Source: CBDCVA01 sp965222935 [NCBI: Candidatus Latescibacterota bacterium]
Lineage (GTDB): Bacteria; Latescibacterota; CBDCVA01
NCBI GenBank assembly: GCA_965222935.1
Contig: CBDCVA010000002.1
Location: 1,426,001-1,490,000, forward strand
Direction of reading: 5' to 3'
DNA: 64,000 nt
Under the pieces are notes generated by a model. The model did no database searches, was not told where the DNA came from, and saw nothing but the letters and a program-made list of their open reading frames with translations. Both the position numbers and the translations under genes were made by a program. Shown piece after piece: positions 8,879-17,065 of the stretch (position 1 is its first letter; each line of letters begins with the position of its first letter).

Positions 8879-9084
8879 CGTCTCTATCTCCCTTCGCGGC
8901 AGCTCACAAAGTTTCGACTTCCGGCATCACAGCGTGATAGGGACAGTCGCGGCTTCGCGCGTCGGGCGGCGCGGTCGAGCTATGGCCCGCTCGCCAACCT
9001 GCCGAACGCCATCGGCACAACGACGGCCGTCAGCCCATCTCTCGACTAACGCAACGGGTATTAAACGGTCTCGATGGCTACCTC

Positions 9085-10731
<1,647 letters not shown>

Positions 10732-10749
10732 CTAACGACCTCTGCAGGC

Positions 10750-11061
10750 CTACGCGTACACCCCCAGAATGTCCGATTCGGACATGATCAGATAGTCTTC
10801 GCCTTCGATCTCGAGCTCCGTGCCCCCATACTTGCCGTAGAGCACCTTGTCGCCCGCCTTCACGTTCATCGCCACCACGTCGCCCTTGTCGCTCTTCCGA
10901 CCCGGGCCCACCGCAACCACCTCGCCCCGCTGCGGTCGCTCCTTGGCCGTATCGGGCACGTAAATGCTGCCCACCTTCTCCGCCGCGTCCGCGTCCGGCT
11001 TCACCAAAACACGGTCCGACAAGGGACGGAGCTCCATCTTCGTCGCGGTCTGCGTGGCCAT
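10750..11061 (-). CDS. groS: Co-chaperonin GroES (Hsp10)
   Basis: A 103-residue lid subunit of the chaperonin. It contains the beta-barrel core starting [13 protein letters not shown], the mobile-loop region near [13 protein letters not shown], and the C-terminal stretch [12 protein letters not shown]. The start at 11061 is fixed by AAGGAGG lying about 10 nt upstream; an in-frame upstream ATG (11097) would place the start before this ribosome-binding site. It is first in the groES-groEL operon, directly behind CIRCE. Confidence 0.96.
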   Translation of the reverse strand: MATQTATKMELRPLSDRVLVKPDADAAEKVGSIYVPDTAKERPQRGEVVAVGPGRKSDKGDVVAMNVKAGDKVLYGKYGGTELEIEGEDYLIMSESDILGVYA

Positions 11062-11115
11062 CTGTCGCTGCCTCCTTGCGTGAATTCCCCACTCCAACTG
11101 ACGAAAAGCCGTCTA

Positions 11116-11142
11116 TTAGCACTCTTGTGGTGCGAGTGCTAA
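11116..11142. promoter_or_regulatory. CIRCE operator (HrcA binding site)
   Basis: A perfect inverted repeat TTAGCACTC-N9-GAGTGCTAA, which is the consensus CIRCE element. It sits between the promoter and groES, so HrcA repression of the heat-shock operon is expected. No hrcA gene is in this window. Confidence 0.97.
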
Positions 11143-11153
11143 TCGCAGCGCCC

Positions 11154-11182
11154 TATATAGGAGGCCGTCCGAGGACTGTCAA
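11154..11182 (-). promoter_or_regulatory. Sigma-70-type promoter of groES-groEL
   Basis: On the minus strand TTGACA (11182-11177) is followed after exactly 17 nt by TATATA (11159-11154). The CIRCE operator begins 11 nt further on, so HrcA would block initiation. Confidence 0.9.
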
Positions 11183-11205
11183 GCAGTTTTTCACGGCGCG
11201 GCCGT

Positions 11206-12381
11206 CTAAGGCGCCGGCGATGTCCCCGAGCGCGGCGTGCGCAGCCAGCCCAGCGCTACCAGCGAACACGCCACCAGAATCGCTCCGCCCACGAAGGTCG
11301 CCTCGGGACCCACGCGGTCCCACAGGTGCCCGCCGACCAGCGGCATGCTGACGGCCAGGATGTGGTTGACCGTCATGCCGAAGGCAAGCGACGGAGCCAC
11401 CTCTTCGCGGGGCGCGATCTTGTCCAGGTAGGTGCTGCGCGCCATCTCGGCCCTGAAGCAGATGCTGTCGAGGCAGTAGAGCGCATACAGCATCGGAAGC
11501 CAGTCGGCGTAGGCGTAGCCCCAGAAGATCGCGGCCGCCAGGAAGTAGCTCGCCCCCAAGGTGATCCGTTCGCCAAAGCGGTCGATGATGCGGCCGATGC
11601 GCGGGCTCGTGGCGATGCCGAGCAGGTTGTTGCCCATGCTCAGAAGGGCGACCGTAGAGACGCTCGCGCCATGGAGCTTGACGAGCGCGAAGATGGCGAA
11701 AGTGACGAAGATCTGCCGCCGTGCACCTCCGATGAGCGTGAGGAGATAGTAGAGCCAGTACCGCCGGCGTACGACCCAGCGCGGTGCATCGGCGGCCCCG
11801 CGTCGGTCGTGCACCAGGGTCAGCATCACCAGCCCGCCCGCCAGGGCGATAACCGCACTGACCGCAAAGCTGCCCTCGAATCCGACCCGGCGGAAGCCCA
11901 GCAACACGGCGCCCGAGGCGGCGAGCGTCCCCAGGGCAGCGACGGCGCCCAGCCAGCCCAAGAGACGCCCCTTCTCGCCCGGCGGCGCGCTGGCCAGGAT
12001 CAGCACCTGGCGCAGGACCAGAAACAGGTGTTGGCCCGCACTCATCAGCAGGATCGCGGGGAACAGCCAGACGTAGCTCGGGACGATGGTGAACGCCGCG
12101 AGCCCCACCGCAAAGACGAACGCCGCGAGCGCTGCCTGGAACGGTAGCGAGAAGCGCCCGAGCAGGGCCGTAAGCCCGATGAGGCCGAGCCCCGACGTCT
12201 CTCGGGCCGATTCGAGCGCACCGCGCTGGAAGCCGCTGACGTCGAAGCGCTCCACCAGATAGTTGTTGAACACCACGCGCCAGATCTCCCACGCGAAGAC
12301 CTGACTGAACTGAACGACCGCGAAGGCTCTCAGCCTGCGGCCGTGCAGGGACGCCGCCGAAGTCGAGCTCGGAGCGTTCAC
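11206..12381 (-). CDS. Major facilitator superfamily transporter
   Basis: An inner-membrane protein of about 391 residues with roughly 12 predicted hydrophobic helices (for example AALAAFVFAVGLAAF and AVIALAGGLVMLTLV). It has the MFS loop motif GRIIDRFGER after helix 8, equivalent to the GxxxDRxGRR signature. The substrate is unknown. The open frame extends to 12525, but that extension translates part of an intergenic hairpin repeat (reading PRPLSTGREG), so it is probably not coding. The GTG at 12381 is a provisional start without a clear ribosome-binding site. It is divergent from the small gene at 12781. Confidence 0.8.
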   Translation of the reverse strand: MNAPSSTSAASLHGRRLRAFAVVQFSQVFAWEIWRVVFNNYLVERFDVSGFQRGALESARETSGLGLIGLTALLGRFSLPFQAALAAFVFAVGLAAFTIVPSYVWLFPAILLMSAGQHLFLVLRQVLILASAPPGEKGRLLGWLGAVAALGTLAASGAVLLGFRRVGFEGSFAVSAVIALAGGLVMLTLVHDRRGAADAPRWVVRRRYWLYYLLTLIGGARRQIFVTFAIFALVKLHGASVSTVALLSMGNNLLGIATSPRIGRIIDRFGERITLGASYFLAAAIFWGYAYADWLPMLYALYCLDSICFRAEMARSTYLDKIAPREEVAPSLAFGMTVNHILAVSMPLVGGHLWDRVGPEATFVGGAILVACSLVALGWLRTPRSGTSPAP

Positions 12382-12659
12382 GCGGAGGATTCCGGCCGGT
12401 CGAACGCCATATGAGCCTTCGGGTCCGCCCCGAACATCGGTGTTTCGCCCCTCCCGGCCCGTGGAGAGGGGTCGAGGAGGCGGTGGAAACCCGGCGGGCG
12501 TAGGCGCATGTGGAAGTCGTTGCACTCCGGCCGTATCGGCATCGAGCTAGACAGTAGCCCTCAGTATAACCGGGTGAGAGCCCATAGGACAACCTCCCAA
12601 CCCGAGCGCATTCGTGTTTGTGCCTCTCCCCGCCTTGCGCGTGCCCCATTCTCTATACT

Positions 12660-12683
12660 CCCCTCCCTGCTTGCGGGGTGGGG
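12660..12683. repeat. Intergenic palindromic repeat unit (CCCCTCCC..GGGTGGGG)
   Basis: One unit of the dispersed hairpin family: CCCCTCCC, a TGCTTGC-type centre, then GGGGTGGGG. A degenerate relative lies at about 12447-12475. The remaining DNA between the MFS gene and the promoter at 12716 shows nothing else. Confidence 0.7.
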
Positions 12684-12715
12684 TCGCCGTATTTGTGTCC
12701 CGCGCCATTCTCCTC

Positions 12716-12744
12716 TTGACATTGAGTTCGAGGAGGTCTATCTG
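12716..12744 (+). promoter_or_regulatory. Sigma-70-type promoter for the 46-residue protein
   Basis: TTGACA (12716-12721), a 17-nt spacer, then TATCTG (12739-12744). The start codon at 12781 lies about 36 nt downstream, with a purine-rich AGAGGGGGG ribosome-binding site between. Confidence 0.7.
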
Positions 12745-12780
12745 TTTCCTGAATAAGTTTGAAGAGGGGGGGACTGAGGC

Positions 12781-12921
12781 ATGCGTACACTCTATAAAAT
12801 CCTGTCAATTCTCGGAATCGTCAAGTCACTTTCCAAGGGCCCTGACGCATACGTCAAGAATGCAATCCGCCGCCGCCAGAATCGCTTGGGTGCGGATCTG
12901 ATGCGCAAGCTCCTCAAGTAA
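12781..12921 (+). CDS. Small basic protein of 46 residues
   Basis: An independent small gene with its own promoter, a ribosome-binding site (AGAGGGGGG, about 8-12 nt before the ATG) and a rho-independent terminator immediately after the stop. The product starts MRTLYKILSILGIVKSL, an amphipathic or hydrophobic N-terminus. A strongly basic half follows, containing KGPDAYVKNAIRRRQ and ending MRKLLK. There are no cysteines and no signal-peptidase site. A membrane-peripheral or nucleic-acid-binding role would fit the composition, but no function is known to me. Local base composition is less G+C-rich than the neighbours. Confidence 0.7.
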   Translation: MRTLYKILSILGIVKSLSKGPDAYVKNAIRRRQNRLGADLMRKLLK

Positions 12922-12932
12922 CGCCCCGCGCC

Positions 12933-12970
12933 AAGGCCCCCCTAGCTCATGGTCTAGGGAGCCTTTTCTT
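12933..12970 (+). terminator. Rho-independent terminator after the 46-residue gene
   Basis: The stem pairs AAGGC...CCTAG with CTAGG...GCCTT around a CTCATGGT loop and is followed by TTCTTT. It begins 12 nt after the stop codon. Confidence 0.85.
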
Positions 12971-12971
12971 T

Positions 12972-13061
12972 GATGGCAATGCCGCCGCCGCGGGGACGTA
13001 CCTGGCCACGCTCACGGTGGGCGACTTCGAGGCGTCGAAGAAGCTCACGCTGGCCAAGTAG
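12972..13061 (+). pseudogene. Remnant of a FlgD-like/type IX C-terminal domain
   Basis: An open frame of 29 codons with no start reads DGNAAAAGTYLATLTVGD and continues to SKKLTLAK before a TAG. This matches the end of the FlgD Ig-like/sorting module (D..G..VxSGxYxYxLxxG....KkMxLxK), seen intact at the end of the FG-GAP protein at 14512-16020. It is followed by its own terminator. It is best read as the 3' end of a deleted gene encoding a secreted protein, with the 46-residue gene occupying the site of the lost 5' part. Confidence 0.65.
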
Positions 13062-13081
13062 CCGCCGATTCTCTCCAAGAT

Positions 13082-13126
13082 GGATAGAGCTCCCCGTCTG
13101 CAAGGGCGGGGGCTCTATCCTTTTTC
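13082..13126 (+). terminator. Strong rho-independent terminator
   Basis: GGATAGAGC pairs with GCTCTATCC, extended inside by CCCCGTC/GGCGGGG, and is followed by TTTTT. The inner 20 nt, CCCCGTCTGCAAGGGCGGGG, are identical to a hairpin in leader copy A (5818-5838 region). It closes the FlgD-domain remnant and directly precedes leader copy B. Confidence 0.9.
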
Positions 13127-13128
13127 TC

Positions 13129-13291
13129 TTGACAAACAAGCGCTAAAAGCACAAACTTTTGGTGTGCGGTTTCACGTCTGACCTCCAAGGGAGGTGATGC
13201 GCCCCTCATCCCGAAGCCTCTGCGCCACTCGCGTCTCACCACCTGCAAGCCCCCCAACAGCGGGGCCTCCGTTGTAAAGAGGAGTTGAGCC
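13129..13291 (+). promoter_or_regulatory. Conserved leader, copy B, upstream of secreted repeat protein B
   Basis: It has the same architecture as copy A. TTGACA lies at 13129-13134 and a GCACA/TGTGC hairpin at 13149-13153/13163-13167. The core at 13189-13245 is identical to copy A over 57 nt. A C-run/G-run hairpin follows, then CCTC (13266-13269) complementary to the Shine-Dalgarno GAGG (13279-13282). Sequence outside the core has drifted, yet the hairpins persist, which argues for a structured RNA. The ligand or regulator is unknown. Confidence 0.6.
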
Positions 13292-14020
13292 ATGTCAAAG
13301 TGGACCGTTTTTTGTCTTGGGGCCTGCGTTCTGGCGGCTGTGTTGCTCGTTTTGGCCGTTGGCTCCAGCAGCGCGGACGAGCCCTCCTTCGACTACTTCG
13401 ATGAAGAGCGCTACTTCCGCGTCGTCGATGGCGAGCTCGTGGGGTTTGATCCCTGGCAAGAACCCCACACGCATCACTATGTGCATACGAAATCGGGAGA
13501 CATCATCGAGATAGACGTTTCAGCGCCGCCAGGGGCAGAGGGCTCTCTGGAAATCATCGCGGAAGCTGTGGGAGGCATGGACCAACTGGCTTTTCGAGAT
13601 GGAGAAGTGCTGTACCTTCACAACATCTTTGGCTGGATGGAGTTCGATAACGGTAATGGCGAGGGTATCAACGGCATGTACGATGGAAAAGGTCCACGCT
13701 TGGAGATGCTCGTCAGACACGGTGGCGACCTGTCACCGATGGGCGGGTATTTCTACCGCACCGTGGATGGGGCGCTGATCGTGCCGGATTCGTTGATTCC
13801 GCACACCGGCTTTTTCGTGCAGATCAGCACCGGCCACTACGTGGAGGTCGATCCCAACCTGCCCCTGTACCTGATCGAACAGTTCAGAGCCATCGAAGCG
13901 CTGGTGGCTTCTGGCGCGCCCATCATTGGACCCGATGGGCAGGAGCAGGGGGCAAGCAACGGCCCGGTGGCGGTGGAGGCGGTCACGTGGAGGGCGGTCA
14001 AGGCGGAGTTCATGCAGTAG
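13292..14020 (+). CDS. Secreted tandem-repeat protein B (paralogue of the 5865-6794 product)
   Basis: A 242-residue protein. The signal peptide is nearly identical to that of paralogue A (LAAVLLVLAVGSSSA). Two main repeats follow: RYFRVVDGELV...PHT...GDIIEID and GYFYRTVDGALI...PHTGFF...GHYVEVD. Between them is a unique, less conserved segment. The tail GPVAVEAVTWRAVKAEFMQ matches paralogue A. A GAGGAG ribosome-binding site precedes the ATG and can be masked by CCTC in the leader. It is convergent with the YbaK-like gene, 12 bp away, with no terminator visible between them. No known domain is recognised. Confidence 0.75.
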   Translation: MSKWTVFCLGACVLAAVLLVLAVGSSSADEPSFDYFDEERYFRVVDGELVGFDPWQEPHTHHYVHTKSGDIIEIDVSAPPGAEGSLEIIAEAVGGMDQLAFRDGEVLYLHNIFGWMEFDNGNGEGINGMYDGKGPRLEMLVRHGGDLSPMGGYFYRTVDGALIVPDSLIPHTGFFVQISTGHYVEVDPNLPLYLIEQFRAIEALVASGAPIIGPDGQEQGASNGPVAVEAVTWRAVKAEFMQ

Positions 14021-14032
14021 CCCGAGCCCGTT

Positions 14033-14506
14033 TCACCGCCGCGCGATGGCCGCAACGGTGGGCCGCTCGACGGTGAGGTAATCGGCGGCCTGCATCTTGA
14101 CGCTGATCGTGTGCGCCCCGGCGTTGAAGTTGATCTGACCGCCCCCGGCCACGCCCCCGTCGCAGGCGGTCGCAAGACCGAACAGGCTCCCGAAAGGCGG
14201 TACGGCCCCCGGTTCGAGGCCCGTCAGTTCGCGCAGTTCCTCGCGCGTCGCAAAGCGCAGCCGCCCCGCGCCCAGGGCCCGGCGGGCCCGCTTGCCGTCG
14301 AGCCTGGCATCGGCGGGGATAACGCACATCGCGAACCCCGCCCCCGCCTTGACCACGAGCGCCTTCGCACCGGAGGCCAAAGGCGCACCGCGAACCCGCG
14401 CGGCCTCTTCGCTCGTGTAAACGGGCTCGTGCCGCAGGACCGTGAAGGGCGCACCGTGCCGCTCCAGCAGCGCGCGCACCTCCGGAAAACAACCCTCCGT
14501 GGGCAT
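14033..14506 (-). CDS. YbaK/ProX-type aminoacyl-tRNA deacylase domain protein
   Basis: A 157-residue single-domain protein of the trans-editing superfamily (YbaK, ProXp, prolyl-tRNA synthetase INS domain), which removes wrong amino acids from mischarged tRNA. Recognisable features are HEPVYTSEEAARVRG near the N-terminus, the conserved Lys in KALVVKAG, the loop VPPFGSLFGL, and the late NAG motif NFNAGAHTISVKM. The exact specificity (Cys-tRNAPro, Ala-tRNAPro or other) cannot be read from sequence. It is 5 bp downstream of the FG-GAP protein gene on the same strand, probably by chance of arrangement. Confidence 0.85.
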   Translation of the reverse strand: MPTEGCFPEVRALLERHGAPFTVLRHEPVYTSEEAARVRGAPLASGAKALVVKAGAGFAMCVIPADARLDGKRARRALGAGRLRFATREELRELTGLEPGAVPPFGSLFGLATACDGGVAGGGQINFNAGAHTISVKMQAADYLTVERPTVAAIARR

Positions 14507-14511
14507 GGCGT

Positions 14512-16020
14512 CTACTTCGCGAAGATCATGAGTCGCCGCAGGCGCACGCCGCCGGTGCGCAGTTCGTAAAGGTAACGCTCGCTCGCGACGCGGCTGCCGG
14601 CGTTGTCCTTACCGTTCCAGACCAGCGTATGCAGTCCCGCCCCGAAGAGCCTGTCCCGCGCCAGATCCCGGATTTTTGCGCCGGTGGGATCGTACACGGT
14701 GAGCGTCACCGCGCCGGGTTCCGGCAGCGCGAACGGGATGGCCGTCACGGCGTTGAAGGGATTGGGGCGGTTCTGCCCGAGGGTGAAGCGGGTCGGAGGC
14801 GTTGGCCCGGGGATGGGGGGCTCGTCGTCCGCCGGTGTCCTCAGGAGGACGGAAACATCGTTCGATCCGGCGTTGCTCACGGCCAGGTCGGTAAAACCAT
14901 CGCCGTCCAGGTCGGCGGCTGCGACGGTATACGGCCCGTTCCCCGCCGGGAGGGTGACCTGCGGACCGAAAGTCCCGTCCCCGAGGTTTTCGAGCAGGCT
15001 GATGTCGTCGCTGCGCTCGTTGGCGGTGACGAGGTCGGGGTCGCCGTCCCCGTCGAGATCAGCGGCGACGACCCAGAACGGGAGCAGGCCGACCCGGTAC
15101 GTGGCGACGCGTTCGAGCTTACCGTCCCCATCGTTGGCGAACAGCGCCACGAAGTGGCTGCGGCTCACGGCGACGGCCAGGTCCCGGTCGCCGTCGAGGT
15201 CGAAATCGGCCGCCGTCAGCGCCCAGGGCGCCGCGCCCGCGAAGAGGTCCTCCCGCGCGCGGTAGAGGCCCTCCCCGTCGTTGCGCCAAAGGGTGATGTC
15301 GTCGGTGCGGCCGTTGGCGGTGGCGAATTCGGGCAGGCCGTCGCCCGTGAGGTCGGCCGCGACGATGGTGTGGGGCTGACCGCCGACATCGTAGAGGCCG
15401 GCCTCGAAGAAGCTCCCGTCACCCCGATTGTGCAGGACATTCACGTTCCAGCCGTCGCCCCGCCCGAGCCCGCGCTTGGCGGAGGTCAGGGGGCCGAAAT
15501 TGGCGACGACGAGATCGAGGTCGTTATCGCCGTCGAGGTCGGCCGGAAAGAGCGATTCGGGGCCCAGGTCCACGGGGATCAGCATCGTGCGGGGTCCGAG
15601 CCGTCCCCTGCCGTTGTTGAAAAGGATCTGAACGTTGTTATCCGCCCAGTTGGTGAGCGCCAGGTCCATGCCGCCGTCCAGGTCGAAATCGCCCGACGCC
15701 AGCGCCCAGGGTTCCCTCCCGACTTTGATGGTCAGCGCCGAGGAGAAGCGCCCTCCCTCGTTGTGCAGGAGGGTGATGGAGCTGTCGTTGCTGTCGGCGG
15801 TGACGAGCTCGGGCAGGCCGTCGTCGTCGAAATCCTCGGCGATGAGTCCCGCCGGCGAGATTCCGACCGCGTAGTCCATGCGCGCGTAATCGGAGGTGGC
15901 CAACCACTCTTCTGCGCCCGCGAACGCCGGGAAGATGAGAACGCACGCACACGCCAGCCGAAGGAGGCCCCTCCCTGCACGCGGGGTGGGAGCGATGTCC
16001 CGCCCGATGGCAACCATCAT
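14512..16020 (-). CDS. Secreted FG-GAP/VCBS beta-propeller protein with FlgD-like sorting domain
   Basis: A protein of about 502 residues. The hydrophobic signal core LACACVLIFPAFAGA is followed by about seven FG-GAP/VCBS repeats. Each carries a calcium-loop DxDxDG-type motif such as DFDDDGLPELV, DFDLDGGMDLAL, DLDGDNDLDLVV, DLDGDGDPDLVT and DLDGDGFTDLAV, which together form a propeller. The C-terminal 90 residues begin QNRPNPFNAVTAIPF and continue TLTVYDPTGAKIRDL, the FlgD Ig-like/type IX sorting module. This implies outer-membrane export and surface attachment. The N-terminus overlaps a palindromic repeat unit (15968-15991), and longer N-terminal extensions simply translate further repeats, so ATG 16020 is chosen. 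Confidence 0.85.
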   Translation of the reverse strand: MMVAIGRDIAPTPRAGRGLLRLACACVLIFPAFAGAEEWLATSDYARMDYAVGISPAGLIAEDFDDDGLPELVTADSNDSSITLLHNEGGRFSSALTIKVGREPWALASGDFDLDGGMDLALTNWADNNVQILFNNGRGRLGPRTMLIPVDLGPESLFPADLDGDNDLDLVVANFGPLTSAKRGLGRGDGWNVNVLHNRGDGSFFEAGLYDVGGQPHTIVAADLTGDGLPEFATANGRTDDITLWRNDGEGLYRAREDLFAGAAPWALTAADFDLDGDRDLAVAVSRSHFVALFANDGDGKLERVATYRVGLLPFWVVAADLDGDGDPDLVTANERSDDISLLENLGDGTFGPQVTLPAGNGPYTVAAADLDGDGFTDLAVSNAGSNDVSVLLRTPADDEPPIPGPTPPTRFTLGQNRPNPFNAVTAIPFALPEPGAVTLTVYDPTGAKIRDLARDRLFGAGLHTLVWNGKDNAGSRVASERYLYELRTGGVRLRRLMIFAK

Positions 16021-16313
16021 GGCACTGCGCCCCTCCCTGCTCGCGGGGAGGGGTTGGGGTGCTCTGGACCCCAGTGTCAAGGAGTTAGCACTGACTCCAG
16101 GCAGCGGCTTGCGTATCTTACGCGCCATGACGGCTGACGTGAGCGGGTTCGGAAACTCCGGTGAGCATCGCCCCTCCCTGCATGCGGAGAGGGGTTTCCT
16201 CTCCAACCGCCGCTGCACGCCCCTCCTTGCATACGGGGGGGTCTTGAGGAGCATGGCCTCGTCCCCCGATCTTCGCCCCTCCCTGCTCGCGGGGAGGGGT
16301 TGGGGGTGGGGTT
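15968..16313. repeat. Cluster of five palindromic repeat units plus composite-repeat arms
   Basis: Hairpin units lie at 15968-15991, 16030-16053, 16171-16194, 16220-16241 and 16276-16299, the last trailing into GGGGTT. Between them are two longer dispersed segments. 16110-16163 recurs inverted at 30978-31028 and contains the small palindrome GCGTATCTTACGC. 16241-16285 recurs inverted at about 29797-29850. This fills the 350 bp between the FG-GAP gene and thiamine pyrophosphokinase. Confidence 0.85.
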
Positions 16314-16369
16314 CTTTTCTCCCGATCACAGAAAGACCGCGCGGGGGCTCGACGATGCGGAGCCCCGGA

Positions 16370-17065
16370 CTAAGGCCGAAACACCTCGAAGCACAAGAGT
16401 GCGCCCCGCTCGACGCGCACGCTGGCGGGCTTGCTGATGATGCGGTTGCTGAGTCCGCCGCGCTCGCCCATCCGGAGCCGCTCGCCGCGCAGGGGATACT
16501 CCAGCCCCTCGGTCCAAATCCCCTCCGCGGGACCGAAAGGCGCCTCCAGCGAGACGGTGGTGCCGACGGGGCTTTGGAGCGCATGGACGCCCTCGGCGAC
16601 GAGGCGAATATCGCACACATCGTCGCGCAGCACCAAGTCGCACGTCTGCCCGTACTCGTAGAGCAGGCCCAGCGCCCCCAGGACGTGATCGGTCCTGTCA
16701 CCCGTGGCGGCGAGCAGGCACAGGCCGTGGAAGCCGCGCCCCAATGCGGTTCGGATGGCCTTGGAGAGGTCGGTCGTCTCCTGATCGGCGATGTGCTCGA
16801 AGGCGACGCCCTTGGCCTCGAACGCACGGCGAGTCTCCGAGGTCACGGAGTCGAAATCTCCGACGACCAGGTCCGGCACCAGGCCCAGGGCGCGCGCAGC
16901 ATCCGCCCCGCCGTCGGCGGCGATGAGGAAAGGCCGGTCAGCCAGCGTTCGCTCGAGCGTCGCACGGCCCGGCGGCCGCCCGTTGGCCAGGATGACGCAT
17001 GACCGGCCCGACCCCGAGTTCACCGGAGGATCGGCCGATCCCGGCGTGCCGGCAGCCTGGCCCAT
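16370..17065 (-). CDS. thiN: Thiamine pyrophosphokinase
   Basis: A 231-residue enzyme transferring pyrophosphate from ATP to thiamine to give ThDP in the cytosol. The catalytic domain has the family motifs IAADGGADAA, LVVGDFDSV and DQETTDLSKA, the last followed by the small core with GATGDRTDH-like AATGDRTDHVLG. The C-terminal thiamine-binding beta domain includes GTTVSLEAP and LSNRI. The start at 17065 shares its A with the TGA of the upstream phosphatase gene (TGATG), indicating translational coupling. An in-frame upstream start exists but would lie inside the phosphatase gene. Confidence 0.9.
   Translation of the reverse strand: MGQAAGTPGSADPPVNSGSGRSCVILANGRPPGRATLERTLADRPFLIAADGGADAARALGLVPDLVVGDFDSVTSETRRAFEAKGVAFEHIADQETTDLSKAIRTALGRGFHGLCLLAATGDRTDHVLGALGLLYEYGQTCDLVLRDDVCDIRLVAEGVHALQSPVGTTVSLEAPFGPAEGIWTEGLEYPLRGERLRMGERGGLSNRIISKPASVRVERGALLCFEVFRP

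Noticed and set aside
11153-12649. A 498-codon minus-strand frame over the MFS gene
   Set aside because: It is a different frame from the hydrophobic transporter, is Arg/Gly-rich, and runs into the groES promoter region.
16171-16299. Repeated C/G-run hairpins as a CRISPR array
   Set aside because: Units are full palindromes with irregular spacing, the intervening sequences themselves recur elsewhere, and no cas genes are present.
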